Positions 18,065 to 26,130 of a stretch of 64,000 bases of DNA are shown piece after piece; within the stretch, counting starts at the first letter, position 1; each line of letters starts with the position of its first letter. The position numbers were made by a program, and so were the translations under genes. The notes beneath the pieces are model-generated. The model was given only the letters and a program-made list of their open reading frames with translations, did no database searches and was not told where the DNA came from. This DNA is from Hymenobacter profundi (GTDB lineage Bacteria > Bacteroidota > Bacteroidia > Cytophagales > Hymenobacteraceae): contig NZ_JAHWGL010000005.1 in assembly GCF_019334315.1 (NCBI RefSeq), forward strand, positions 32,838 through 96,837. The letters run 5' to 3'.

Positions 18065-19048
18065 ATGATTCGTCTTTCCTTTTTGTTGGTGCTACTTGTA
18101 GGTGCAAGCCGTGCTGTTTGTGCCACTACATTGCCGCCGGCCGCGCTGCCCGATTCCATTGGGGTAGAATATAGGGGCAATAAAATGCTGATCAAGCACC
18201 TGGTAACCGCCGGCGAAACGCTGTACGGCTTGTCGCGGCGCTATAAGGTGACGGTGGAAAGCATTGTGGAGGCCAACCCGCAGTTGCAGGGTGCCCTAGT
18301 GAAAGGCCAGGTAGTGCTGGTGCCCCGCACCCGCGTGGTGCTCACGCCTGCCCCCGCTACCCGCACCGCTACTGCTGCCGCGGCCTCTGCCGCAACGCCC
18401 GCTGCCCGCGCCCTACCCACCGATGCCCGCGGCAACCGCTTATATACTGTGAAGCCCGGCCAGACGCTGTTTTCCATTGCCCAGCGCTACGGGGTGAGCA
18501 CCACAGAATTGATTCGGCTGAACCGCCTGCCCGCATCGGGTGTCGTGAATGCCAACCAGACGCTGATTATTGTGCCGGCTGCCGCTGGCAGCGTGGCTGC
18601 GGCCAAGCCGGCGCCTACCCGGCCCGCGCCAACGGTGGTAGCGCCACCGGCTGCCGCGCCCCGCCCCGAAGACCCCGACCGCAACCGCCCGAAGGAAACT
18701 CCCGCGCCGGCGCCCACTGAAACCGCCACCACCGACGGCCCCGAGGAGGAACGGGCCCCCGAGCACGCCAGTGAAATTGTGAGCCGCGTGCGCGAAAGCG
18801 GCCTAGCTGCCATCATCGAAGGCTCTACCACCGAGAAGTACTTAGCCCTACACAAAACCGCGCCGGTGGGCACCATCATGCAGGTGCGCAATATCATGAA
18901 TGGCCAGTCGGTGTACGTGCGCGTAATCGGTCACCTGCCCGACACTGGCGACAACGCCAATATGCTGGTGCGCCTCTCGCCCCGCGCCGTGCAGCGCCTC
19001 GTCACCCCCGACCAGCGCTTCCGCGTCGAAACTTCCTACGTGCCGTAA
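18065..19048 (+). CDS. Secreted LysM protein with RlpA-like C-terminal domain
   Basis: About 327 residues from ATG 18065, which opens a clear signal peptide (MIRLSFLLVLLVGASRAVCA). Two LysM domains follow, at about 44-87 (HLVTAGETLYGLSRRYKVT) and 127-172 (YTVKPGQTLFSIAQRYGVS), then a Pro/Ala-rich linker of about 60 residues. The last 90 residues (YLALHKTAPVGTIMQVRN, YVRVIGHLPDTGDNANMLVRLS) resemble a double-psi beta-barrel as in RlpA. It probably binds peptidoglycan in the periplasm. In-frame sequence upstream of 18065 overlaps the kdsB start and is unlikely to be translated. A -7-like TATCTTTC is at 17984. Confidence 0.88.
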   Translation: MIRLSFLLVLLVGASRAVCATTLPPAALPDSIGVEYRGNKMLIKHLVTAGETLYGLSRRYKVTVESIVEANPQLQGALVKGQVVLVPRTRVVLTPAPATRTATAAAASAATPAARALPTDARGNRLYTVKPGQTLFSIAQRYGVSTTELIRLNRLPASGVVNANQTLIIVPAAAGSVAAAKPAPTRPAPTVVAPPAAAPRPEDPDRNRPKETPAPAPTETATTDGPEEERAPEHASEIVSRVRESGLAAIIEGSTTEKYLALHKTAPVGTIMQVRNIMNGQSVYVRVIGHLPDTGDNANMLVRLSPRAVQRLVTPDQRFRVETSYVP

Positions 19049-19144
19049 AGAGTGATTGAGTGGGAGAGTAACTGAGTGCATGCTCAAGAAGGCTTCTTAA
19101 TCACTCAGAATCTGTTTTCGTTAAATCGGTGGGCCGTTGACAGG

Positions 19145-19230
19145 GTGTAGAGACGCATACTTGCGTCTCATCGTTGAACGATTTCGTAGATATGGCGCAT
19201 GCAATGAGATGCAAGTATGCGTCTCTACAC
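19145..19230. repeat. Dispersed palindromic element, family B, copy 1
   Basis: Perfect 20-nt arms GTGTAGAGACGCATACTTGC and its complement, extended by GTCTCAT-like sequence, around a loop carrying TCGTTGAACGATT. It is related to the compound element at 25948-26087. It lies between two rightward genes. Confidence 0.9.
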
Positions 19231-19274
19231 GTTTGTATTTAACCCAAACAGACTCTCAGTCAGTCTCTTATTAC

Positions 19275-20057
19275 ATGAACACCGCCCAGCTGCGGGATTT
19301 TCTGGAGGAGCACTACGACCGCTACGACCAGCCCGCTTTCATCGACAACGACCCCATCAGCCTGCCGCACCGCTTCACGCAGAAGCAGGATATTGAAATC
19401 AGTGGGCTGTTTGCGGCGCTGCTGGCCTGGGGGCAGCGCAAAACCATCATCAGCAAAACCAGCGAGCTGCTGCGCCGCATGGACGACGCACCCTACCAGT
19501 TCGTGTTGCATCACTCCGACGAGGACCTGAAGCAGCTGCTGGGCTTTTGTCACCGCACGTTCTGCGATACGGACCTGCTGTATTTCGTGCACTGGCTGCG
19601 GTGGTACTACCAGCAGCACGCGTCGCTGGAGGATGCGTTTTTGCACGGCGCCACGCAAAAAGAGCGGTTACAAAACTTTCACAATCTATTCTTCAGTCTC
19701 GACGACGCGCCTCAGCGCACCCGCAAGCATGTGGCTACTCCGGCCCGCGGCTCGGCTTGCAAACGCGTGAATATGTACCTGCGCTGGATGGTGCGCACCG
19801 ACGCGCGTGGCGTGGATTTTGGCCTTTGGACGCGCCTCGCGCCTGCCGACCTTATTTGCCCCTGCGACGTGCACGTAGAGCGTATTGCCCGCCGCCTGGG
19901 CCTCATGACGCGCACCCTTGTAGATTGGCAAGCCGCCGAAGACCTCACGACTCACCTACGCACGTTCGACCCAAAAGACCCCGTGAAGTACGATTTTGCG
20001 CTATTTGGACTAGGTGTGGAAGAGAAGCTAGCAAACAAGCAACGAGCAGCTTTATAG
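19275..20057 (+). CDS. TIGR02757-family protein
   Basis: About 260 residues from ATG 19275 (MNTAQLRDFLEEHYDRY). It matches the TIGR02757 (DUF2400) family, common in Bacteroidota: DPISLPHRF, DIEISGLFAALLAWGQRKTI, and the C-terminal PARGSACKRVNMYLRWMVR with PCDVHVERIARRLGL. The last two motifs resemble the helix-hairpin-helix DNA-glycosylase superfamily, so a DNA-binding or repair role is possible but not shown. Upstream in-frame sequence runs through the palindromic repeat and is not part of the gene. Confidence 0.88.
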   Translation: MNTAQLRDFLEEHYDRYDQPAFIDNDPISLPHRFTQKQDIEISGLFAALLAWGQRKTIISKTSELLRRMDDAPYQFVLHHSDEDLKQLLGFCHRTFCDTDLLYFVHWLRWYYQQHASLEDAFLHGATQKERLQNFHNLFFSLDDAPQRTRKHVATPARGSACKRVNMYLRWMVRTDARGVDFGLWTRLAPADLICPCDVHVERIARRLGLMTRTLVDWQAAEDLTTHLRTFDPKDPVKYDFALFGLGVEEKLANKQRAAL

Positions 20058-20278
20058 CAGGAAATTGCTTGAATAATCTCATCGCCGTTAAGTGCTGGTA
20101 ACAGCCATTATAATGCGATAAACAGCATATATAGCTTCTGCTTCAGAAGGCAAAATAGCGTCTAATTATAATGGTATAATTCCGTTGAAATATTATAAAA
20201 TATTGTCATATTTTAAACGATATAGATTGCTCAGCGTAAATAAAGTATAGATATTTTTTCACAAAAACGCTGAAAATC

Positions 20279-20902
20279 ATGAAAATAACTTCTTTATTCC
20301 TCGCTTGTGGATTAGCCGCCGGTATAGCTGGCTGCTCCGGTTCCGAATCGGCAGTAGTAGTAGGTAGCGACGAACGTGGCGATGCCAACCAAACCGCTAC
20401 CCCGTACAGTAGCGTGTCTACTACTGATAACTCCGACGCTGTAGATTTCACGAAGTACAAAACGTATTCCTGGGCCTCGCAGGTGCGCGATGAGGCCAAT
20501 ACGGTGTACTTTCTCAACGACTTGGTATTCAAAGCTATGGTGCGCGACGCCGTGGACCATGAAATGGTTTCGCGGGGCTACACGTACTCGCCTAGCGGCG
20601 GCGACCTGCTGCTGAACTTTCGGGTATTCGACCAGCCTACCGAAATCAGATCCAACGAAAATCTGGGCACCGGTTACTGGGGTGCCAACGAAACCTACGC
20701 CTATAATACACGCAACCAAGTGAAACTGGATCGGGGTAGTATCTTGGTACAGATGATTGACCGCAACAAAAGTGTAGAAGTGTGGCAGGGCTATGCTTCT
20801 GGTCTAACTAACGGTAACGCTTTTGATAAAGACAAAAACAAAGTGTACACAGCCGTCGGGCAGATATTTAATAAATATGAATACCGTGGCGACAAACTAT
20901 AG
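20279..20902 (+). CDS. DUF4136 lipoprotein
   Basis: A protein of 207 residues with a lipoprotein signal peptide ending in GIAGC (lipid-anchored Cys near residue 19). The mature part has VDFTKYKTYSWA, then VRDAVDHEMVSRGYTYSPSGGDLLLNF, the DUF4136 pattern. Family members are periplasmic or outer-membrane lipoproteins of unknown role. The upstream 220 bases are AT-rich. A terminator follows 28 bases after the stop. Confidence 0.9.
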   Translation: MKITSLFLACGLAAGIAGCSGSESAVVVGSDERGDANQTATPYSSVSTTDNSDAVDFTKYKTYSWASQVRDEANTVYFLNDLVFKAMVRDAVDHEMVSRGYTYSPSGGDLLLNFRVFDQPTEIRSNENLGTGYWGANETYAYNTRNQVKLDRGSILVQMIDRNKSVEVWQGYASGLTNGNAFDKDKNKVYTAVGQIFNKYEYRGDKL

Positions 20903-20930
20903 TTGCTTGCTGCCAAGTAGTTATACGAAT

Positions 20931-20960
20931 AAAAGGCCAGTGCTGATGCGCTGGCCTTTT
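20931..20960. terminator. Terminator between the DUF4136 gene and mutS2
   Basis: Perfect 10-nt arms AAAAGGCCAG / CTGGCCTTTT with a 10-base loop; T4 follows the rightward stem. Confidence 0.85.
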
Positions 20961-21114
20961 GCTTTGTGCTGCATCGTGGTGACGATGCACTTATGAAAGA
21001 GCTGACCGGTACACGGCCCGTCCGGAAGAAACGTTGTGCCCTACCCAGCTGCGTCGCCGTAAAAACCACGCTATATATCGTGCAAAGCGAATCTTTCTGC
21101 CATGCATCGGTGTT

Positions 21115-21122
21115 TATCTTTG
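21115..21122 (+). promoter_or_regulatory. -7 box (TATCTTTG) of mutS2
   Basis: TATCTTTG matches TAnnTTTG exactly. A weak TTT lies 18 bases upstream. The box is downstream of all ATG codons in the open frame, so translation must start after it; this fixes the start at TTG 21158. Confidence 0.65.
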
Positions 21123-21157
21123 TACGTTCTATCAAAATCGCAACGCGCACTTTACTA

Positions 21158-23605
21158 TTGATTTTTCCGAATAACTTCGAACATAAAATAGGCTTCTCGC
21201 AGCTGCGGGAGCTACTGGACTCCTTCTGCCTGAGCACGTTGGGTAGGCAGTTTGTAGCCAAAATGCAGTTTCAGACCAAGCACGACCAGCTGCTGAAGCT
21301 ACTGCAACAAACCGACGAATTTCGCCAGCTGCTGCAATCCGGCGCCGACTTTCCCGGCCAGCACTACCACGATGTGCACCAGCACTTGGTGCGCGCCAAC
21401 CTGCCCGGCGCCTACCTCGACGTAACGGCGTTTTTCGCCATCAAAATGTCGCTGCGGACCATCCGGGAAGCGCTGGTGTTTTTCGTGCACGCCGAAGAGG
21501 GACTGTATCCTACCCTGCGCCTGCTAGGCATTGGCGTGCAGGTAGACCGCAACTTGTTGGCTACCTTGGATAAGGTAGTGGACGACGACGGCCACGTGCG
21601 CGACAATGCTTCGCCGCTGCTGTTCCAGCTACGCCAGGAGCTGATCAATCGCCAGGGAATGCTGCGTAAGCAGATTGCGGGCGTGTTGCGCCACGCCCGC
21701 GAGCAAGGCTGGGTGCCCGATGGGGCTGAGCCGACCATTCGGGGTGGGCGCTTGGTGCTGCCGGTGCTGGCTGAGCACAAGCGCCGCGTGAAAGGCCTAA
21801 TCCACGATGAATCGGCGACGGGCCAGACGGTGTATATCGAGCCGGAAGCGGTGTTCGAGCTGAACAACGACATCAAGGACCTAGACAATGCCTACCAGCG
21901 CGAGCTGATTCGCATCTTGACCTCGCTCACCGACCAGCTCCGCCCGCACATTCCCGACCTGCGCAAGGCCTACCAGTACCTGGGGCTGATTGATTTCATT
22001 CGGGCCAAAGCCCGCTTGGCGCAGCGCCTGGAAGCCACACTGCCTACCCTGCACCCGCGCCCGCTGATGCAGTGGCGCACCGTGCGCCACCCGCTGCTGT
22101 ACCTCGCGTTTCAGGAGCAGAGTAAGAAGAAGCGTAACAGCGACGAGCCGCAGGAAGCACCCCGCGAGGTGGTGCCGCTGGATATCGACCTGACGCCGGA
22201 GCAGCGCGTTTTGCTGATTTCGGGGCCGAACGCTGGGGGTAAGTCCGTGGCCATGAAGACGGTAGGGCTGGTGCAGTACATGCTGCAATGCGGCCTGCTG
22301 ATTCCGGCCGACGGCACCTCCGAGGCGGGCGTATTCGAGGACGTATTTCTGGACATCGGCGACGAGCAGAGCCTGGAAAACGACTTGAGTACGTACTCCT
22401 CGCACTTGCTGAACATGAAGCAGTTTCTGCTATTCGCCGGCAAGCGCAGCCTGATTTTGATTGACGAATTTGGTACTGGTACCGAGCCCGTACTGGGCGG
22501 CGCCATTGCCGAAGCCGTGCTCAATCAACTCAATCAGGTGCGGGCGTTTGGGGTAGTCACCACCCACTACACCAACCTCAAGAACTTCGCCGAGCGCACG
22601 GCGGGCATCGTAAACGGCGCCATGCGCTACGACCCCGAGCAGCTGCAACCGCTCTACCGCCTGGAAATCGGCAAGCCGGGCTCGTCGTTTGCCATCGAGA
22701 TTGCGCGCAAAATTGGGTTGCCCAAGCAGATTGTGGAGCGCGCTACCCAGCTGGTAGGCAAGGATAAAATCCGCTACGACCGCCTGCTCGAAGGTCTTGA
22801 AAAAGAGAAAACCGAGCTAGAGCAGCGTACCGCCGAAGCCACGAAGCAGGAGCGCCGACTGAAGAAAGCGGCTCAGGAATATCAAGACCTGAAGCGCTAC
22901 CTCGAAGAAACCCAGCTCGACGTACTGCGCGACGCCAAGCAGAAAGCCAAAGCGCTGCTGAAAGACACCAATCAGCAGATTGAGGCGACTATCACCGAAA
23001 TCCGCCGCTCGCAGGCCGAGAAGGAGCAGACCAAGGAGGCTCGCCAAAAGCTCGATACGTTTGTGCGCGAAAAGCTGCAAATAGAGCCGCCCAAGCCCCG
23101 CCCTACCCGCGAAATGGCCGACGCCGCTACCCTAAAGGCCGGCGACCGGGTAGCCCTGCTCGGGCAGGAAGGCCACGGCGAAATCATTGGGGTGAAGGGC
23201 AAAAACGCTGAGGTGCTATTCGGCGGCATGAAAACCTTCGTGAAGGTGAGCCAGCTCGAAAAGCTGAGCCGGGCCGAAGTGCGCGAGCGGGAGAAGAAGG
23301 CCGAAAAAGCCGTGTACTCCGGTGCCGGCGCGGGCATGGACCTCACGGGTCGCATGGCCGATTTCAGCCCTACCCTCGACCTACGCGGCGAGCGGGCCGA
23401 GGACGCTCTGCACAAAGTAATGGCCTTCGTAGACGACGCCGTGATGTTCGGCATCCCCGAAATCAAGGTGTTGCACGGCCGTGGCAATGGCATCTTGCGC
23501 CAAGTGGTGCGCGACTACCTCCGCTCCGTGCGCAGCATTGCCACCGTGGGCGACGAGCACGCCGACCGCGGCGGCGACGGCGTAACGCTGGCTGTGCTGA
23601 AGTAA
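21158..23605 (+). CDS. mutS2: Endonuclease MutS2 (Smr-domain MutS homologue)
   Basis: About 815 residues from TTG 21158, which gives the family start LIFPNNFEHKIGF. An ATP-binding MutS core has Walker A SGPNAGGKSV, Walker B LILIDEFGTGTEP and the signature STYSSHL; it is followed by a long coiled coil (about 540-650) and a C-terminal Smr domain (LDLRGERAEDAL, VLHGRGNGILRQVVRDYL). MutS2 suppresses homologous recombination, and in Firmicutes it resolves collided ribosomes; which role applies here is unknown. The open frame extends upstream to 20966 but crosses a promoter, so the long form is unlikely. Confidence 0.95.
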   Translation: MIFPNNFEHKIGFSQLRELLDSFCLSTLGRQFVAKMQFQTKHDQLLKLLQQTDEFRQLLQSGADFPGQHYHDVHQHLVRANLPGAYLDVTAFFAIKMSLRTIREALVFFVHAEEGLYPTLRLLGIGVQVDRNLLATLDKVVDDDGHVRDNASPLLFQLRQELINRQGMLRKQIAGVLRHAREQGWVPDGAEPTIRGGRLVLPVLAEHKRRVKGLIHDESATGQTVYIEPEAVFELNNDIKDLDNAYQRELIRILTSLTDQLRPHIPDLRKAYQYLGLIDFIRAKARLAQRLEATLPTLHPRPLMQWRTVRHPLLYLAFQEQSKKKRNSDEPQEAPREVVPLDIDLTPEQRVLLISGPNAGGKSVAMKTVGLVQYMLQCGLLIPADGTSEAGVFEDVFLDIGDEQSLENDLSTYSSHLLNMKQFLLFAGKRSLILIDEFGTGTEPVLGGAIAEAVLNQLNQVRAFGVVTTHYTNLKNFAERTAGIVNGAMRYDPEQLQPLYRLEIGKPGSSFAIEIARKIGLPKQIVERATQLVGKDKIRYDRLLEGLEKEKTELEQRTAEATKQERRLKKAAQEYQDLKRYLEETQLDVLRDAKQKAKALLKDTNQQIEATITEIRRSQAEKEQTKEARQKLDTFVREKLQIEPPKPRPTREMADAATLKAGDRVALLGQEGHGEIIGVKGKNAEVLFGGMKTFVKVSQLEKLSRAEVREREKKAEKAVYSGAGAGMDLTGRMADFSPTLDLRGERAEDALHKVMAFVDDAVMFGIPEIKVLHGRGNGILRQVVRDYLRSVRSIATVGDEHADRGGDGVTLAVLK

Positions 23606-23679
23606 ACTATGTGTAGGGGTGCCTTGCAGGCGTCCACTCGTCAGGACTGCATGCTATAGCCGTGCGCTCATCAACAACT

Positions 23680-23719
23680 AAAAAGCCCCCACACTAAACA
23701 AGTAGTGTAGGGGCTTTTT
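23680..23719. terminator. Bidirectional terminator between mutS2 and mscS
   Basis: Stem AAAAAGCCCC(C)ACACTA / TAGTGTAGGGGCTTTTT with a 6-base loop lies between convergent genes. Both ends provide T-tracts. Confidence 0.9.
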
Positions 23720-23736
23720 CTTTGCGCAAAAGCAAA

Positions 23737-24723
23737 CTAGGCCGGTTTCTCTTCCGTAGCTTTCTCTTCCAAAGCCGGCGTGGTTTCGGGCTCGGGGCGG
23801 GGGATTTCGCGGGCAGGGCGGGGCACGTCGCCGTTGCCGGCGGGCCAGCCTTCGCGCTGGGCGCGCCGGTCGCCGTCGGTTTCTTCGGTCTGGTCGTGCA
23901 GCAGGATTTGCTGGGTAGGGAAAGGCAGGTCGATGCCGTTGAGTACCAGCTTGTTTTTGATGGCCTCCAGCACGCCGTCCATCGACTCCATGTAGTCGGA
24001 GCGGCGGGGCGGGTTGATCCACCAACGAGCGCGTAGGTTCACGGTACTATCAGCCAAATCTACCACCAAGGCTTCCGGGGCCGGGTCAGAAAGCACGCCT
24101 TCTACCTCGCGCATAGCCTCTAGCATCAACTGGCGCGCCTTGGCAATATCGTCGCCGTAGCCAATTCCCACGTCGTATTGCAGGCGGCGCTTTTCGTAGG
24201 CCGTGTTTACGGTTACGGAGTTGATGAAAAGTTCAGCGTTCGGAATCACCACCCGACGGCCATCATAGGTTTTGATGGTGGTGGCGCGGGTCTGAATGGT
24301 TTCGACAGTGCCCTCAAAATCTTTGTATTTAATCTGGTCGTTGATTTTGAACGGTTCGGTGAGCAGAAGCAGAATACCCGCCAGGAAATTCTGAAAGATG
24401 TCTTTGAATGCAAAGCCGATGGCCACGCCGCCTACCCCCAGCGCGCTGATGAGCGTAGTAGGGGTGAAGCTGGGAATCATGACGGTGAACGTGACCAGAA
24501 TGCCAACAATCAGCATAAATACGTAGGCCAGCCGGCTTAATAGCAGCGTCAGGCTTTGACTTTGCTGGCGGCTGGCCGTCACTTTCCGAACCAGCGACCG
24601 GACGCCGCTGGCAATAAACAGGAAGATAACGAAGACAACAATCCCCAGAATCAGGTTGGGTAGCAGGGCCATAAAATCCCTGCCCATGGCATTTATCTTC
24701 TGCCAGGCAATAGAAAAATTCAT
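23737..24723 (-). CDS. Small-conductance mechanosensitive channel (MscS family)
   Basis: About 328 residues from ATG 24723 (MNFSIAWQKINAMGRD); an open extension to 24789 is unlikely. Three transmembrane segments lie in the first 130 residues; the pore helix contains ALGVGGVAIGFAFKDIFQNFLAGI, the conserved MscS TM3. The beta and C-terminal domains follow (FKINDQIKYKDFEGTVETI, IPNAELFINSVT). The last 50 residues are acidic and Pro-rich, unlike the short tail of E. coli MscS. It releases solutes on hypo-osmotic shock at the inner membrane. It may be co-transcribed from murB, about 100 bases upstream. Confidence 0.93.
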   Translation of the reverse strand: MNFSIAWQKINAMGRDFMALLPNLILGIVVFVIFLFIASGVRSLVRKVTASRQQSQSLTLLLSRLAYVFMLIVGILVTFTVMIPSFTPTTLISALGVGGVAIGFAFKDIFQNFLAGILLLLTEPFKINDQIKYKDFEGTVETIQTRATTIKTYDGRRVVIPNAELFINSVTVNTAYEKRRLQYDVGIGYGDDIAKARQLMLEAMREVEGVLSDPAPEALVVDLADSTVNLRARWWINPPRRSDYMESMDGVLEAIKNKLVLNGIDLPFPTQQILLHDQTEETDGDRRAQREGWPAGNGDVPRPAREIPRPEPETTPALEEKATEEKPA

Positions 24724-24827
24724 AGAAATACGCACTGGTAACCTGCCAGCAGCATAGCGGGCAGTTGGTAGGAGCTTGACAGTAGACACGTAAGTTGCCG
24801 CTCCAGGGTTACCAGCAGAGACTTCTG

Positions 24828-25859
24828 CTACATGATATTCACCTCGGGGTGCAGCTCCACGCCAAACTTGGCCCGCACCGATGCAATAATCTCATACGCC
24901 AGCGCTTGAATATCGGCGCCGCGTGCTGCGCCGTGGTTTACTAGCACCAGCGCCTGCCGGTCGTGCACGCCGTAGTCGCCGCGGCGGTGGCCTTTCCAAC
25001 CGCTGTGCTCAATCAGCCAGGCTGCGGGCACCTTCACGCCGCCGGGCACGGGGTAGCCGGGCAGGTCGGGGTAGGCGACTTTCAACTCGTCGTACTTATG
25101 CTGGGAGAGTTCAGGATTTTTGAAGAACGAGCCGGCGTTGCCGATTTCGGCAGGGTCGGGGAGCTTGCTGCGGCGGATGCTGATAATCGCCTCGCTCACT
25201 TGGCGGGGGGTAGGGTCCGTGTCGATGCCCATGTCCTGCAAAGTGGTAGCAATGGCCCCGTAGCTGACGTTGAGCCGGGCCTCGCGCAGCAGGCGAAATA
25301 CCACGCTGGTCACGATAAACTGGTTTTTCAGCGGACCTTTGAACACGCTTTCGCGGTAGCCGAAGCCGCAGGCGGCCCGGTCGAACGTACGCACCGCGCC
25401 GGTGCTGATTTCCATGGCTTCCAGGTACTCAAAGGTATCCTGCAACTCGGCACCGTAGGCCCCAATGTTTTGCAGCGGTGCGGCGCCCACCGTGCCCGGA
25501 ATCAGCGACAGGTTCTCAATCCCACTCAGGTCCTGATCCAAGGCAAACTGCACCAGCCCGTGCCACGACTCGCCCGCTCCGGCCCGCACTAGCGCCGTGC
25601 CGCTGGCCGTATCTTCCTCCGTAATCTCCAGCCCGCGAATCTCGTTTTTGAGCACTACCCCCTCGAAGTCCTTGGTGAAAAGCAGGTTGCTCCCGCCACC
25701 GAGAATGAGCTTCTCCGCTTGTTGCACGTCGGGCAGTTGCAGCAGCGCCCGCAGTTCCTCCGCGCTGGCAAAGCGAGCAAACAGCCGGGCGTGGGCATCA
25801 ATGCCGAACGTGTTGTAGGAGCGAAGAGAAACGTTGGTTTCGAGGGTAGGAGTACGCAT
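24828..25859 (-). CDS. murB: UDP-N-acetylenolpyruvoylglucosamine reductase
   Basis: About 343 residues from ATG 25859 (MRTPTLETNVSLRSYNTFGI). FAD-binding motifs are present (KLILGGGSNLLFT, IPGTVGAAPLQNIGAYGAE), as is the type I MurB region YRESVFKG with the catalytic Ser/Glu area near the C-terminus (GNAGSFFKNPE). It reduces UDP-GlcNAc-enolpyruvate with NADPH to UDP-MurNAc for peptidoglycan synthesis. A perfect -7 box lies only 4 bases before the ATG, so the mRNA is probably leaderless. The in-frame ORF extends further upstream, through the promoter, and that part is not used. Confidence 0.96.
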   Translation of the reverse strand: MRTPTLETNVSLRSYNTFGIDAHARLFARFASAEELRALLQLPDVQQAEKLILGGGSNLLFTKDFEGVVLKNEIRGLEITEEDTASGTALVRAGAGESWHGLVQFALDQDLSGIENLSLIPGTVGAAPLQNIGAYGAELQDTFEYLEAMEISTGAVRTFDRAACGFGYRESVFKGPLKNQFIVTSVVFRLLREARLNVSYGAIATTLQDMGIDTDPTPRQVSEAIISIRRSKLPDPAEIGNAGSFFKNPELSQHKYDELKVAYPDLPGYPVPGGVKVPAAWLIEHSGWKGHRRGDYGVHDRQALVLVNHGAARGADIQALAYEIIASVRAKFGVELHPEVNIM

Positions 25860-25863
25860 AGCG

Positions 25864-25871
25864 CAAAGATA
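25864..25871 (-). promoter_or_regulatory. -7 box (TATCTTTG) 4 bases before the murB start
   Basis: Read leftward, TATCTTTG-CGCT-ATG. With the usual geometry the transcription start would be at or next to the A of ATG. No -33 TTG at normal spacing. Confidence 0.65.
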
Positions 25872-25947
25872 AGCCGTAACGCGAACCAGCGCTTTATCCA
25901 AACGTGCGCTAGTATTTAGAGGCTAGCTAAAAAGGCTTCCAGAACGG

Positions 25948-26087
25948 TGTAGAGACGCATATTTGCGTCTCGTCGTTGAATGAGTTCGGCCACACAACGC
26001 GGCTGATGAGACGCATCCTTGCATCCCGTCGTTGAACGATTCCGGCTACACGGCGCGGCCGATGAGACGCAAGTATGCGTCTCTACA
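25948..26087. repeat. Dispersed palindromic element, family B, compound copy
   Basis: Outer arms TGTAGAGACGCAT... and ...ATGCGTCTCTACA pair. Inside, GAGACGCA occurs at 25952, 26008 and 26064, a 56-base period, each of the first two followed by TCGTTGAA. The element is therefore about two and a half tandem units of family B, against one in the 19145-19230 copy. Confidence 0.9.
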
Positions 26088-26130
26088 TTGTTCACTAGCA
26101 AATAGCCGCTTAGCAACGCTAGGCTTCACG

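Noticed and set aside
25948..26087. CRISPR array suggested by evenly spaced GAGACGCA repeats
   Set aside because: Only three repeats, related spacers and palindromic outer arms; this is a compound palindromic element, with no cas genes.
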